From Gnetum montanum (Eukaryota; Streptophyta; Gnetopsida; Gnetales; Gnetaceae), in the NCBI GenBank assembly GCA_015680685.1, contig MNCI01014449.1, positions 241,956-305,955 on the forward strand: DNA of 64,000 bases, written 5' to 3'. Below, in pieces: positions 32,715-44,700 of the stretch. The notes beneath the pieces were generated by a model, which worked only from the letters and a program-made list of their open reading frames with translations, had not been told where the DNA came from and ran no database searches. The position numbers and the translations under genes were made by a program. Each line of letters opens with the position of its first letter. Position 1 is the first letter of the stretch.

Positions 32715-33590
32715 TGATGAATCACATTTTTGCATGCTCTAACATTGAGTATCCAATGTCGATGCCTCAACATCGGGTATTTGATGTCGAAGCCTAGGAC
32801 ATAATGTCGAATATCCTATATCAAGGGGTATATGCTAACCTATAAATATAGCACTTGGGCTCACATTTTGAAGATAGTTTTTGGATAGTTTTTCATAGTT
32901 TTGTCAATAGAGTAGACAAATTCTTGCATTTTTATTCCGTAGTCTTAGAAAATAATTAGTTAATGCCCACAAAGTGAATCTAAGTCAATTGTACAAAGTC
33001 TTATTCGACCGGAAATGTACTTGGACATATTCCATGAGCAACAATAAGATCAAGATTGATTCTTATTCATTGTTGTACTTTGACTTAAATTAGATTTACT
33101 TTCCATGCAATTTACTTTTCATGTACTTAGTTAATATTTACATTTTCATGCATGTTAATTAATTAAGCACATAAGTACAATCGTGTCAAGCATGCGTATG
33201 ACTCTTGATAATCCCAGCAACGCTTAACATTTGGTAACCCAATAGCATTATATGTGTTCAAAATGTGCATGGGAAGTGGGATTGGATACTTATGTTAGGG
33301 TAGTTGATTATTAATTAGCAATTAGTTTAGTTGAATTGATTATAAATTGAATTTCACCTATTGTTAATCATAGAATAATAAAATATAAAATAATAAAAAT
33401 CATATGCCTCACTCTGGACTAAACCATATGTGACAATGCTACCACTAGTCCAAGTGGGAAGATAGCCAACTATGATCAAGGCATAGGGATCTAGATGCCA
33501 CAACTAGTCCCATCTACGGAATTCAATCGAATCATGCGTGAACGCTTGTGATTCGTATGGTTTGGCATAGGGGTACCTCACCACTCATCA
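32715..33590 (+). mobile_element. Element D: 3' LTR (876 bp)
   Basis: Same family II termini as the 5' LTR. It is preceded by CATGGGGCTC as degraded polypurine tract and followed by the TSD ACACC. The TATA box CCTATAAATA is near 32,840. It is longer than the 5' LTR mainly in the U3/R region. Confidence 0.92.
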
Positions 33591-33595
33591 ACACC

Positions 33596-33926
33596 TTTTG
33601 GAGCAAATTCCAAAAATGGACCAAAGTTAAGTTCCAAAATTACTATCGACATGATTGATTTTTCTTGAATAGCTTAAAGGCATTCAGGTGATAGTGTGAG
33701 TTGTTTTCCTTGGACAAGCACTTGTGGAATGTTTACTTTTGCTTGAGTAGATTACTCTATGGTAGGAGTTTGTTAATGAATACTGAAAGATTGTGCCTCC
33801 TGCTCTCCTTGTTCTACTTGCGGGTTTCACTCGCTCACTTGTCCTCTTCCACTGCCTTGTGGTCTTTTGCTTGTTAGTCATGGAAGTTCTTCTTGTGCTC
33901 CTCTTTTTGGGGCTATCTACAATCAA
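33596..33926 (-). pseudogene. Element E2: N-terminus of the env-position ORF
   Basis: MIVDSPKKRSTRRTSMTNKQ at 33,926 starts a strongly basic N-terminal region, followed by TRRAGGTIFQYSLTNSYHRV and IYSSKSKHSTSACPRKTTH. It aligns with E1 (14,752) and B (12,750). The frame is broken near 33,684 and then cut at 33,595 by element D; it resumes at 27,249. Confidence 0.65.
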
Positions 33927-33929
33927 TCA

Positions 33930-35965
33930 AGGGTTTGGAATTACTAGAGAATGCTCATAAATGAGCGACAATCTGGTACCTTACTCATACCCTTAGTTAT
34001 ATCAAGTTCATAGTTCATTATGATTGTAGAGTTAGAAAATGTTTTTAAGAACAACCCCATTAGTACTTTTCTATGGCATAAAATGAGTGGTATGATCAAT
34101 AAGGAGTCTTCTTAAAGTTCTTTTGGCCTTAACATGAGTGATTTACTTTAAAAATTCTTCATATGTCCCCTTAACTTACCCTTATAATACTTTTTGATCA
34201 TTAGCAATTTAAAAAAAAAAATTGACTAAATTTTCCTCACTAGCACCCCCTCTAATTGAAATGAGCACTTTGGGATCATGTATATTCAAAAATCATGAAA
34301 ATTGGAGTAATAATGCACAAGTTATGGGCACTAGAAGATGGGGTGTCAAAGCACTTAGTTACAATGAAAAATCGACAACAACTCTTCTCTTATGAAAATT
34401 AGAAATGAAAATTTTTTCTAACTTTGTGACGCTATATATAGTATTTATAAGTATGATATCGTATATAGTGTACCTATGATATCACCTTAGAAAAAATCAA
34501 ATTTTCTTAAGCTTTTTCAAGGAAAAATTTGGTCCCATCAGATGGCTGGAAGACATGCATCATATTGAAAGGGTCCTAAAATGGCAATGATGCTTTAGTT
34601 GTCAAAAATAAGCATTGAAATTCTATGATTAAGGAATCTTAGGCTATGAAAGTGTATGAGGTGTTGATGGAATTAATGAGATAGACAATGATGTTGTGTC
34701 ATTAGAATGGATAGTGTGAATAATATGGGAAACATTTATTGTCATTTGTCAAAATTAGAAGGCTCAAGATGATGTGGAATCGCTTGGTAGGTATAAGATA
34801 CAATAGTTATACAAGTGGGTCCTCCCCAAAGCAGGCTCTAGCCCTTAATGCCCTTCTATAACCATGCCTAAAAGTGTCCTTAGGCACTTAAGGAGTTGAA
34901 TGTAATGCATACTTGTTTAGCAAGACACACATGTTATTACCACCAAATTGGGAAAATAACTCTATGTTACACAAAATCATAGGTTATGATTATTCAAACA
35001 GTGAAATGAAATGGGCTTCAAAGGGATTGTAGAAATCAGGACACGAGGAATCTTACATAGGAATAATGAATTCTTATGTTTTATTAGTGGTTAAGGTAAT
35101 CATTAGCCTTTCTGTCCAAGATTCAAACCAAGACTAGACCACATTCTAGTGACATCGCATTGTTTCATCTCTTGGAATTATGATCGTAAGACTATCAATG
35201 TTACAAGGCGTATTGTCACTTGGTGTACTATCCAAGGGAGGAATTTTATTCATGGCACTTTATTTTTAGTTTTATATTTCTGAGAAGCTGCCTACCTTCA
35301 GGCATGCGTAACATGTCTTTCTAGTGGGATCCCTAGAAACTTATTTTGTGCTCTTTTATTTTTTTTAACTATGTCAACCTTTTAAGGTATCTCTTATTTA
35401 AGACTTACTTCCATTTTTCATTAGATCTATAAGGATATAATACAACCTTAGTAACATGATAGAATTCTTAACAGTAATCCAAAAAGAATCCACAAGTCCC
35501 CTTAATGTCACACCCTTTACATTCCCACTTAGTTCTTCACTTTTTAGTCCAAGCATAATGATCACAAATTTATTTTAAGTTGTATGATGGAAAAGAATGT
35601 TATTATGGCCATGGTAAAAACCTCTTATTAATGGAATGGATGGATGGATGATGTGGGCTCACTATGCAAATAGTCAGTCTCCTATGACTTGATAACATAG
35701 AGAAATCTTCACCTTATTAGGCTACATCTTGCCTTTATTTGAATGTGTTTTATTAACAATCAAAATTATTTACAAAGGGTTTAAAAGAAAAGTATAAAAA
35801 ATGGAAAAGATAGTAAAAATTATGAAGAAGTATAAAGAATGAAAAATGTTAAAAGAATATGAAAAATTAAAGAAATAGAAAAGTATAAAAGAATGAAAAA
35901 ATGTCAAAGAATGTGACGAATAAAAAGAATTGTAAAACAAAAAATGCAAGATTGCTTATTAATTT
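33930..35965 (-). other. Element E2: conserved non-coding linker
   Basis: Closely matches 14,753-16,850 of E1 over its whole length. It includes (minus strand) ACATGTTACGCATGCCTGAAGG near 35,295-35,320, AAGTGCCTAAGGACACTT near 34,870 and GGTTATAGAAGGGCATTAAGG with CCCACTTGTATAACTA (34,808-34,865). The A/T-rich tract is 35,770-35,960. Confidence 0.75.
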
Positions 35966-35969
35966 TGAA

Positions 35970-37722
35970 ATCAAAGTAAAATATCTCTTCCATGACTAAT
36001 TTCATGGGCAAGTGTTTGGAAAATGCTTCCTAAATATCTTGGGCCATACACTATAGGCTATTCACCTACCATCTCTAGTGATGTAACTTTTCTATCATTA
36101 TCCCATGTAATTTTTCTAGTAGTGGAGTTATGATCATCTAAATACTTGTTTTATTTCCCTTTTGATGTATGATTATGAGTTATTAATTTCATTTTTGAAT
36201 TATTAGTTGGAGTCATTTTCTTAGTTAGAAAATTAGTAAGTGTTTCAGATGTTTCCATGCATGTGTTAGATAGTTTAATGTTCTCAGTTAGTGGCCATGG
36301 GATGTCTTTTGGTTTTGCTTCTCAACCCATTTATGATGTGCCTAAGCTATTCCTTTGATGAAAATTTGTGGCCTAGGCATTTATGTGACAATGAATAATA
36401 TCTATCCATTACTGCATCAAGGGTTTCGTGAGTCCCTTGTTTTCAGCCGTGGATTTATTTTCTTAGATTTGACACTCATGAATAGGTATGATATTTGTCA
36501 TTAAATATTTCAAGCATGGTACTCCAGCATCTAATAGATTCAGGTTCCAATGATCTATATCATCTTTTCGCTTCTTTCACAAGTGTTCTAGGAAACAACT
36601 TCAATTTTTGCCAATCACTCTTTATGTTTTGAAGGACATAGGCATCATGGAATGCTTGAAGGTAATGTTGGGGATCAACGTTATAACCACCTTCAAATCC
36701 TAGCATATTGTTCATATCTAGCTGTTTGATTTAGCTATCTCTCACATGCTTGGTTAGTATGTGGATAGCTTCATGAATATTGATCATGCTTTAAGTTGCC
36801 ATAAGGGGTTCATCATCATGATCAAGTTCATATGCTCTATTGTAGCAGTGATCCCTTCTATGCTTATGCCTCTCTTGATCCTTTCTTTTATGTCTTCTTC
36901 TTCTTTGTTCATACTCTTCATCTTCTAAATCAAAGTACCTTGAATATCTGTCATGATGACCTTGAGTTCTCTTTTCTTCCCCATCATAATCCTGGCACTT
37001 GTGTCTTGACTTGTCAGAGTCCTCCAACAATCATGATGAGGTAGATGAGGTGGCAAGAGAATGATGCTAGCTAGTTCTCCTTTTGTGACTCTTGTATGTC
37101 TCTCTGTAAGATTTAGCAATATCCCTTGGCTTATAGTCCCACTTGTATCTTGAGTCAGTAGTCGTCGCGCATCTCCCCCCCCCAATGTGTGTCTTTACCT
37201 GAGTAGATGAAGTTAGGCTTTCAAAAGTTCCTCTAGTCTAATGATAGGTGTCTTTGAAGGTTCCTCATGGTTCTAGTGGAGTTGTTCTGAAATGAATTGA
37301 TCAGCATCAAGTTCTTTTATGGTAATAGAAATGTTAGTCTACTTCCCTTTGTTGTGTATATGTTTGATCTTCATGGTAGCATCTCTTCTTATATGCTCCT
37401 TAGCGGGTTCATAAGGCTTGGTCATGTGTTGAGTCACATGATACCCTTCATGAATCTGGTCCAAATGCATCCCCTTTAGAGCAGTTTGTAGCATGTTCAG
37501 TGCTGCACATTCTGGAGGCAAGACTATGTTAGCTTGTATGTCTCTCCACCTTATTTTCTTTTCCTGATGGAAGATGAAAATAAAATCTAGATGGTATGGA
37601 TCAATGCGAGCATAAGTGATTTGTGTTTGCATTAGCATCCCCCATTCATCTTCATCAAAAATTCTATCACTACTTCTTCTTGTCTCCTTGGTAGGTGATG
37701 GTTGATCATTATGTGAAGCCAT
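35970..37722 (-). pseudogene. Element E2: gag pseudogene
   Basis: The start MASHNDQPSPTKETRRSSDR at 37,722 opens an unbroken 127-codon N-terminal domain with DEDEWGMLMQTQITYARIDP, WRDIQANIVLPPECAALNML and LDQIHEGYHVTQHMTKPYEP. A charged Arg/His/Asp-rich region (37,030-36,791) and the capsid core (36,740-36,300) follow, then a tail ending GSIFQTLAHEISHGRD near 36,010-35,970. The tail also ends gag of B (GSIFQILAHEFSHGGD, 10,708-10,755). The linker follows at once. In E1 the whole pol lies between these two points. Confidence 0.8.
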
Positions 37723-37841
37723 ATTATAGTTTTAGACGGTTTAAGTTATAAGTGTGCTTTACTTATAGTTGTTAGATTTGACTTTAAGTTTTAGATACAA
37801 AGCACTGTGAAAAATTAATTACTTAGCATAACATTGACTTG

Positions 37842-37859
37842 TCCTTGGCAATGGCGCTA
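37842..37859 (-). promoter_or_regulatory. Element E2: primer binding site (tRNA-Asp-like)
   Basis: Minus-strand TAGCGCCATTGCCAAGGA lies one base inside the 5' LTR. Of the primer sites here it retains GCGCC best. Confidence 0.75.
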
Positions 37860-37860
37860 A

Positions 37861-38674
37861 TGATGAGTGGTGGAGTATCCAACACCCAACCATACGAGAT
37901 ACAAGTGTTCATGCACAATCCTAGTTAAATTTTGTAGACAAAGCAATGTGATTATGTAAGTAATTGGTTAGAGTTCATGATCATTGTTTTCCCATGTGAG
38001 CTAGTAAATTCAATGTGTATGGTTTAACTCACGATGAGGCATATGATAGATGATGTTACATGGGCCACAGTGCTCCCAACTAACATGAAGTAAATGGAAA
38101 ATGATTTTGAGTCTAAGTAACAATAAACAAATTTATTCTAGCCTATGCGAGGAGTAGCCAATTTTGATCTTCCGTTCACACATTGGACTTCATGCAACTA
38201 CTACTAGGATTACCAAGTACCACACTACTAGGCATACCAAGTGATAATACTATTGGATTTCCAAGTAGCTACACTTAAGTGCTCGAGATCAGTCATACTC
38301 ATTTCACTTAACAATAGTAATGGTAAAGTACATATAATTTAAATCAATAACTATGAAAATAGTAAACCTTAAACTAAATGAAAGTAGAAATAAAACTAAG
38401 TGTCGTTGCAATGATGGAACGTAATCTTGATCTTTATTTCCATTCATGCAATGTGTCCAAGTACATCACACTCAAATAAATACTTTGATCAATCACTTAA
38501 CATCACATTGCAGGCACACACTACTAAGTATTGAAAGCTAAAATTACAAAAACAAATTGAAAGAGTTATGCTAATATGTTATCAAATCTATTTCAGAATG
38601 GCATGCATCCCGTGATATCGTTTATATGATAATGTATCTACAATTTTGTTATGGTGAAATTTTTGACTTTATCA
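37861..38674 (-). mobile_element. Element E2: 5' LTR (814 bp), lacking its TATA segment
   Basis: Family I termini at both ends. Compared with the 3' LTR it misses about 30 bases holding the TATA-like CCTATAAAAGT, and about 45 bases of the U3 palindrome array. It joins CAAATCTATTTCAGAATGGC (near 38,585) to GCATCCCGTGATATCG. With this promoter lost, the copy could not be transcribed from its own 5' LTR as it now stands. Confidence 0.88.
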
Positions 38675-38792
38675 CTAGTTGAATTCTATGAACAAGGCAA
38701 TGTGATTATGCTAGTAATTGGTTAGAGTTCACGATCATTGTCTTTCCACGTGAGTTAGTAAAATCGATGCATATGATTTAACTCATGGTGAG
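38675..38792 (-). mobile_element. Element E1: 5' LTR, middle piece
   Basis: Continues the family I U5 interrupted at 23,770 by E2. It begins with the TSD CTAGT and ends with GTGAG (38,788-38,792), the left target copy of the solo LTR. Confidence 0.85.
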
Positions 38793-39647
38793 TGATGAAT
38801 CGTGATTCATCAAGCTATGATATCTGACCCTCAATATTGGGTCCACAATATTGGATACGTGACATCGCAGCCCAAATAACAATATTGAATATGTGATATC
38901 GTGACTCCTATGTGAGCTTATAAATACACATGTAGGTGCACAAGAGGAGTCAGTCTTTTAAGTTTTGAAATATTTAGTTTTAGAAGTTAGTTTATTTCTT
39001 TTTCTCTCTCAACCCTTTCTCCTAATGCATGCTTGCAGTGTGATGATTGTAATTGTACAACATTCTTTATTCAAGTGTGACGTACTTGGACATGCACATG
39101 ACTAGAAATAAAAGATCGAGATTACTTCATCATTATAGCATTCACTTAGTTTAATTACTTAATTATTATTATTATTAAACACGGAATGAGTACGACTTAA
39201 TTACGAGCATCTACGTGTGATTGCTTGGTATCCTAATAGCGTACTCGGGCCATGCGCTTGGTAATCCTAGTGGTAGTCATGTACGAGGCCTAAGATGTGT
39301 ATGGATGATTAAGGAACGGATGCTCATCGCACTTAGGCTAGCTTAGATTCTCTCTCCCTATCTCCTCCTAGTATAGCTCTCTCTCTCCCTTTTCCCTCCT
39401 AGCTTAGCTAAGATTATTTTCCATCGCCTCCAGGAGTAGCATTAGTTTAGGAACACATCATACACCTCACTTTGGACTAAATCATACGTGACAAAGAAAA
39501 TACTAGTCCAGGTGGTAAGACAGTGAACTGCGATCAATGAGTAACTATCTAAATACCACAACTAGCCTGTCTGCGGAGTTCAACCAGATCGTGCGTGAAA
39601 CGCTCGTATTCGTATGGTTGAGTGTAGGGGTACCTCGCCACTCATCA
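38793..39647 (+). mobile_element. Solo LTR, family II (855 bp), TSD GTGAG
   Basis: Starts TGATGAATCGTGATTCATCA, ends GGTACCTCGCCACTCATCA, and is flanked by perfect GTGAG (38,788-38,792 and 39,648-39,652). U3 has AATATT and GATATC palindromes (38,850-38,912). The TATA box is CTTATAAATACAC near 38,919, and AATAAAAG near 39,106 is a poly(A) signal. There is no internal region, so a full element was reduced by LTR-LTR recombination. Confidence 0.95.
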
Positions 39648-40356
39648 GTGAGGCATATGATAATTAATGTTGAGTAGGCCATATTGTTCATAGTAAACAT
39701 AAAGTAAGTGAGATTGTTTCTAAATCTAAGTAATAGTAAACAAATATAGTCTAGCCTATGTGATGGACATCCATTCCTGATTCCTCGAACATGTCTTGGA
39801 CTCATGTAATCATTACTATGATTACTAAGTATTACGCTATTGGGTGAACTAAGTGATAATACCACTAGTTTACCAAACGATCACACTTAACAATTGGAAT
39901 TAGTCATATCCATTCTACTTAACAACAGTAATGATAATGTGCAGAGAAAGTAAATCAGTAACTAGAGAAAACAATAAACATGAATCTAAGTCAAAGTAGG
40001 AAAATTATTCTAAGTGTAAACAATAAAAACTAAGTGATTCTACAATGATGCAAAGTAATCTCGATCTTTATTTCCGTGCATAAAATATGTCCAAGTACAT
40101 TTTGCTCGAATAAAGACTCTGTTCAATTACTAAACATCACACTGTGGGCATACACTCTTAAGTGCTAAGTGCTAAAATTAAGAAAACAAACTGACAGAAT
40201 TTCACTTAGTGTGAAATCAAATTGTCTATGGACGGTGCACCTAAGTGTTGTATTTATAGGCCCACACACATTTGTAATATCGGATATGCGACATAATATC
40301 TTATGCCTTGATATCGGGGATCCAATATTGTTGCCAAGAAAAATTTGGATTTATTA
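39648..40356 (-). mobile_element. Element E1: 5' LTR, U3-R piece
   Basis: Reverse complement of a family I LTR start. The outer end reads TAATAAATCCAAATTT (RC of 40,341-40,356), a one-base change from the family start TGATAAATCC. A TATA-like TATAAATAC (minus) is near 40,250, GATATC/AATATT-type palindromes lie at 40,270-40,335, and AATAAAG (minus) is near 40,070. The bases after it (GCTAG, 40,357-40,361) should be one copy of E1's target duplication; the partner is lost. Confidence 0.8.
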
Positions 40357-41746
40357 GCTAGGATGATGATGATAATGATGATGCATGTACCATGTTAGCT
40401 TTATATCTTAGGGGTATATGTAATAAAAGAGGGTTTAGGTTCTAATATTCATTTGTGGATTAGACAAGTTGAATATTATGAAATTGAACTAAAATTTTTA
40501 GTTATGTCCTCTAAGACCCCTTGAATCTATTGGAACAATTTTATAGAGGGTTTATGGATGCAATAAAGTTTAAATCATTATACTCCTATGATGTATAGGC
40601 AACATGAAACTTTTGAATAGATTGAAATCAAACACATGAATTGCAAACTACAAGTCACATTATCTAACAAACCAAGAAATGCTTTATTAATTAAAATAGA
40701 AACTATGGTACTGGAATCAAAACTATGACCATGACTAGAACTATAAGGTGTTAGCCTAGTGTCAAGATTCTTGATTTAGATGTGTCAGGTTATAGGTTCA
40801 ATTCTAATAGGCAATGTTGAGTTACAAATTTCTAATTTGATCATATGTCTCAGAGGAAAACTACATGAGTTCTTTTTTATATTCACCTCTACAAAAGCTA
40901 GATCTTTGTTTATTTGAAAATTCTTGAAATCTTCAATATTATATTCATTTATAATTCTTATAAGGATCATCACCCGGAGCTATAGTGCTCATCTTGCTAA
41001 CTAACGTTCAAGGAGGGTTCATAGATGATTGAAGCATAACCTCTTTGAGTGGTTGTGCCCAAGATTCCTCTATAATTCTTATAATTTTTATAATATACCA
41101 TACTAGATTTGTATCTTAGAATATATTTATAGTTTTCTTTTGACTTCTAACATCTTAGAATATATTTATATTTATATTTATAGAATATATCTTGTATTAT
41201 CTTTCATAGAAATGGTTAAATCATGCATGCTAAGTTATTAACATGACATCTTAGATTAATCTTACGTTTAACTTCCATTGAAGGACCAAGCACATGCACT
41301 TGAATTGAACTTGTAATTGCACTTGGAATCCTTGGTGAGCTTACATTAAATCTTTGTAATTGTTTACAAATAAGAATGTATTGCAATGGCTTATAAAATG
41401 GTAAAAGAGTGTTTGCTTTTCATGGGCAACATTTCATATGATAGGCAAAATACCATCTAAACAGCCAATTGAGAACAAAGTTATGAATTCTTGTTATTTC
41501 TTAGGAAAGCAACTACAGCATGAATTCAAATATGCAAAACAATGTAGTTATTGCTGGCTAAACATCCTAGGAAAAGGCCAACGCACGGGTTAAGAAAATC
41601 AACAAAATTGGGACCAACACTAGCGTATCGGCACATTGAGCAGTATTTTTCGGTGCATGCTGGAACATATCGATGAAACCCCGTCTGCAGGGCAATTGCG
41701 CTAAAGATTTTTACAAGAAGGTTGAAGGGAATCCTGAAAGAATGTT
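40357..41746. other. Upstream region of RNR1
   Basis: AT-rich, with a GATGATGATGATAATGATGATG stretch at 40,362-40,385 and TATATTTATA-type repeats at 41,110-41,190. The ~150 bases before the first codon are GC-richer and may be the 5' UTR. I see no other gene, and no promoter element I would name with confidence. Confidence 0.4.
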
Positions 41747-44700
41747 ATGAGTACTGAAATTATGGCTTCTCGTGTGGTGCGTCCGTCTTCCTTCGTATTC
41801 AATGCACCACCTGCAATTGTTCCGTGTCTCCGCCGCTTGATGCCGATTAATTTATCTCTCAAATTCCTGTTTTCAAACAATATCCGCGGTCGGCTTCGGC
41901 ATTCGACATGGAGTTACAGAGATTTAGTGTCTTGTTCTGTGAATTCTCGGTCTTACTCAACGCAGTGGCTACTAAAGACCGTTTTGGAAGAGCTGAATTC
42001 ATCTCGTTCGACTTCAAAGAAGTCGAGGAAAAGTTCACGCTCTAGCGTTCAAAGGTACGGTCTAGACATTAAGGATTTGCATTGTCTTCTCTTAATGTTG
42101 GAGTAAGTCGGATGGTGGCTATGGAGAGTTGCGTTTGTACCATCTTTATAATTTCACACACAGTAGTTCTGGTTCACATTCATCTATGGTTAATCTTAAC
42201 GGTAGAATTTATTTATTTTTTTCGTTAAATCCAATAAAGAGTTATGATTTGATTCATTTCTATTGGCATAGGCACGTGAATCCACGTATATCTCTGTGCT
42301 GTCATTTGTTTTTCTAGTTATTATGTTTTTATTTTGATAAAGGGGATTAGTAGTTTGTAAGTTTTAACATAGCATATTCTTCGAATGAAGAGTCAATAAA
42401 GTTTTCGTATCAGTTTCAAATACAGTTTTCTTGAAGCCATGTTTGATAAATGTATAGCATGTTATTTAAACTGTCACATTGATGTATTTTCGCTACCGTT
42501 CTTGATGTGATGCCTGGCTATCGCCAACCTTCAGTATTGCATTGGCAACTACCGAAGACACTTGCCACACCAGCACTGAATCCTCTGCATTACACAAAGG
42601 AATATTGCTGGAATTTCAGAAAGATTCTGAAAGGACATTATTAGGTGTTGCAATGAGACCAGATGGGAAGAGGAACTGGATGGTTTCTGATCAGGTGTGG
42701 AAGCTGTCAATGATTTTTTATTATTTAAGAGTAACATATGACCTTTGTTTTCACTTTTTACTTTTTATTCTTTTTGTTTTTTAGAGTAAAGAAGTTTCTG
42801 ATATCTGTTGTGACTGGGTCATAAGTCTAGAGTTCAAGACACAAAATTGTTTAAAGTTTTAAAGCTCCAACTCACATTCTTATACAATTACACTGAAAAC
42901 TATTGAAACTTTTAAAATTCTCAAAATAGATAAACAATTTTCTCAAAAAAAAAAAGAGAGAGAATATTGATATCATCAAATGCACTCTGGAAAAACTGAA
43001 TCTCTCCATAAACTAAGTGCTATGGTCCAAATACTTCCAGGGTTTCAAAATTTTGCAAAAGAATGCACGTTTTCTTTGTTATTCCTCTATGTTTGATTTG
43101 TGATTGCTCTAACACTAAAAATGGGTTTTTTTTTTGACATGGTATATCCTGTATCATGTGAATTTTTACAGAATGGTGTTACATGCTCCGTTAGGCCACA
43201 GCAGATTACGTACATAGTTTCTGGAACCACAAATTTTGACCCTTCACAAATATCTGATTTTCTTGACACTGCAAAAGAACTGCTAGTAAGTTGGGATGTA
43301 CCATTTCTAAACTACAAAACTAAATTGACACGAACCTTCAATATTATCATTTGGTGTTTTATGTAGGATCATACCCTTCTACAGTTTGCATGGGAAGAAC
43401 TTCTAGAGAAAAATCAAGCAGTTAAGGCAGAAGATTTAGCAGAGGTAAGCCAAACATTGGTCATGTGTTCTCTCCATAAAAAAAGGTCTAAGTATTGGAC
43501 TTTCTAAAAACAGTTAAAACTACATTATGTTATGTTAGTGTTACTGACAATTATTGTTTGGAGTCAACCAGATTATTTATGGAAGAACAAACCCTCTAGA
43601 AAACTACTGTGCACATGTTTTGTTATCTCAAGATGAGGTTTACTTCAGCACCCGAGAGGCAAAAGGTTATTCATCAATTTATCAGCCAAGGCCAATTTCA
43701 CAGGTTCATATGCCTCTATGCCTTACCTAATTGCTTACTAAGAAATATTCCTCTTTACACTCTAATTAATAAAATTTAAATGCTGATTTTGGAAATAAAT
43801 AATGTGTTTTTTGTTTTAATTGTGCACTGTGCAGCATTCTTTGAATCGTAACTGTCTTTAATAAAGGTGCAAGAGATTCCTTCAACGTAGAATCTTAGAT
43901 GTTAACTATTTTTTTCAATAATATGGAAAGATTTGATTAGAACTATTTAAAAACCTTATCAAATTGGAAAATCAGAGACCCCTCCAATTTATCAGGTCAC
44001 AAAAAATTTTGTCTGAAAAATGGATCAAGTTGTATCTCAAATCAGAAAGATATCTGTTCTATTTTCCGAGTCTTTCCTTTGTTATTTCACATTTTGTAAA
44101 TAGGCATATTTCAGATTGGACCTCAAGCATTGTTTCTGAATGCTTGATTGGACTTATATGAGTATTATTTGAACCACAGCACATTTGTGAAAAGATACTG
44201 AATCTTACCAATTGAGGTGCCTTCTTCCTTGGAATAGAGGTGGTGGGATTGAGAAATGGAGAATCAGAGATGTATCTTTCATTCAGAAGCATGTTACATA
44301 TGGGATTCGTGAATAAATTTGGAGTTTAAAATGGTGGAACTTTGGAGATGATTTCATATTATATACTTTGGAGTTTTTGGGAAACATTTTCAGATATTTA
44401 ATGTCATGTTTTTCTTGAGTTTCATGGCTATACCTTATATTAACATATTTAAGGGCTCAAAACTAACTAATATTGTTGCTTGGAACACTTGTTTAGTACT
44501 AATACTTAATATATGAGAGACTACAATTCATTCCTTCGTTTTCTCTATTCAATCTGATGGTTGACATTAAGAAAGTTATTCAAGTTCATTTTATCATATT
44601 TCCTCTGCTTTCTACTGCAACATTTTGGTTAAATAATTTTAACTATTTTTACGATTATTAAATTGCTCATAGAATTTTTTTCTGATTCCAATTTTTATTC

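Larger units (their letters stand above)
27255..33590 (+). mobile_element. Element D: complete family II gypsy element with gag only
   Basis: 5' LTR 27,255-28,087, PBS, gag, linker, short ORF remnant and 3' LTR 32,715-33,590. The perfect 5-bp TSD ACACC (27,250-27,254 and 33,591-33,595) proves a single insertion of the 6.3-kb unit into E2's coiled-coil ORF. No pol domain is present between gag and the 3' LTR, and the full coiled-coil ORF is also missing. It is a non-autonomous gag-bearing element (TR-GAG-like in the established naming). Confidence 0.92.
23771..38674 (-). mobile_element. Element E2: gag-plus-coiled-coil gypsy element without pol
   Basis: Minus-strand order: 5' LTR 37,861-38,674; PBS; gag 37,722-about 35,970; linker 35,960-33,930; env-position ORF 33,926-24,850 (split by D at 27,250-33,595); PPT; 3' LTR 23,771-24,660. 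The TSD is CTGGT/CTAGT. Without D it is about 8.6 kb. No protease, RT, RNase H or integrase phrase lies between gag and linker, so it must have used another element's enzymes (inferred partner: an E1-like copy with nearly the same gag start, linker and extra ORF). Confidence 0.85.
13017..40356 (-). mobile_element. Element E1: autonomous-type Athila/Tat-like gypsy element, interrupted
   Basis: Minus-strand order from high to low coordinates: 5' LTR (39,648-40,356, 38,675-38,792 and 23,706-23,770, split by a solo LTR and by E2), PBS (23,686-23,704), gag, protease, RT, RNase H, integrase, linker and env-position ORF, truncated at 13,017. No 3' LTR is present. Of the ~27.3 kb span, ~14.9 kb is E2 (with D inside) and ~0.86 kb the solo LTR. 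The VEVFMDDFS RT motif, HIDHSAIRFL RNase H and GIDFMGP integrase phrases are typical of the non-chromoviral OTA clade. All domains contain stops. Confidence 0.85.
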
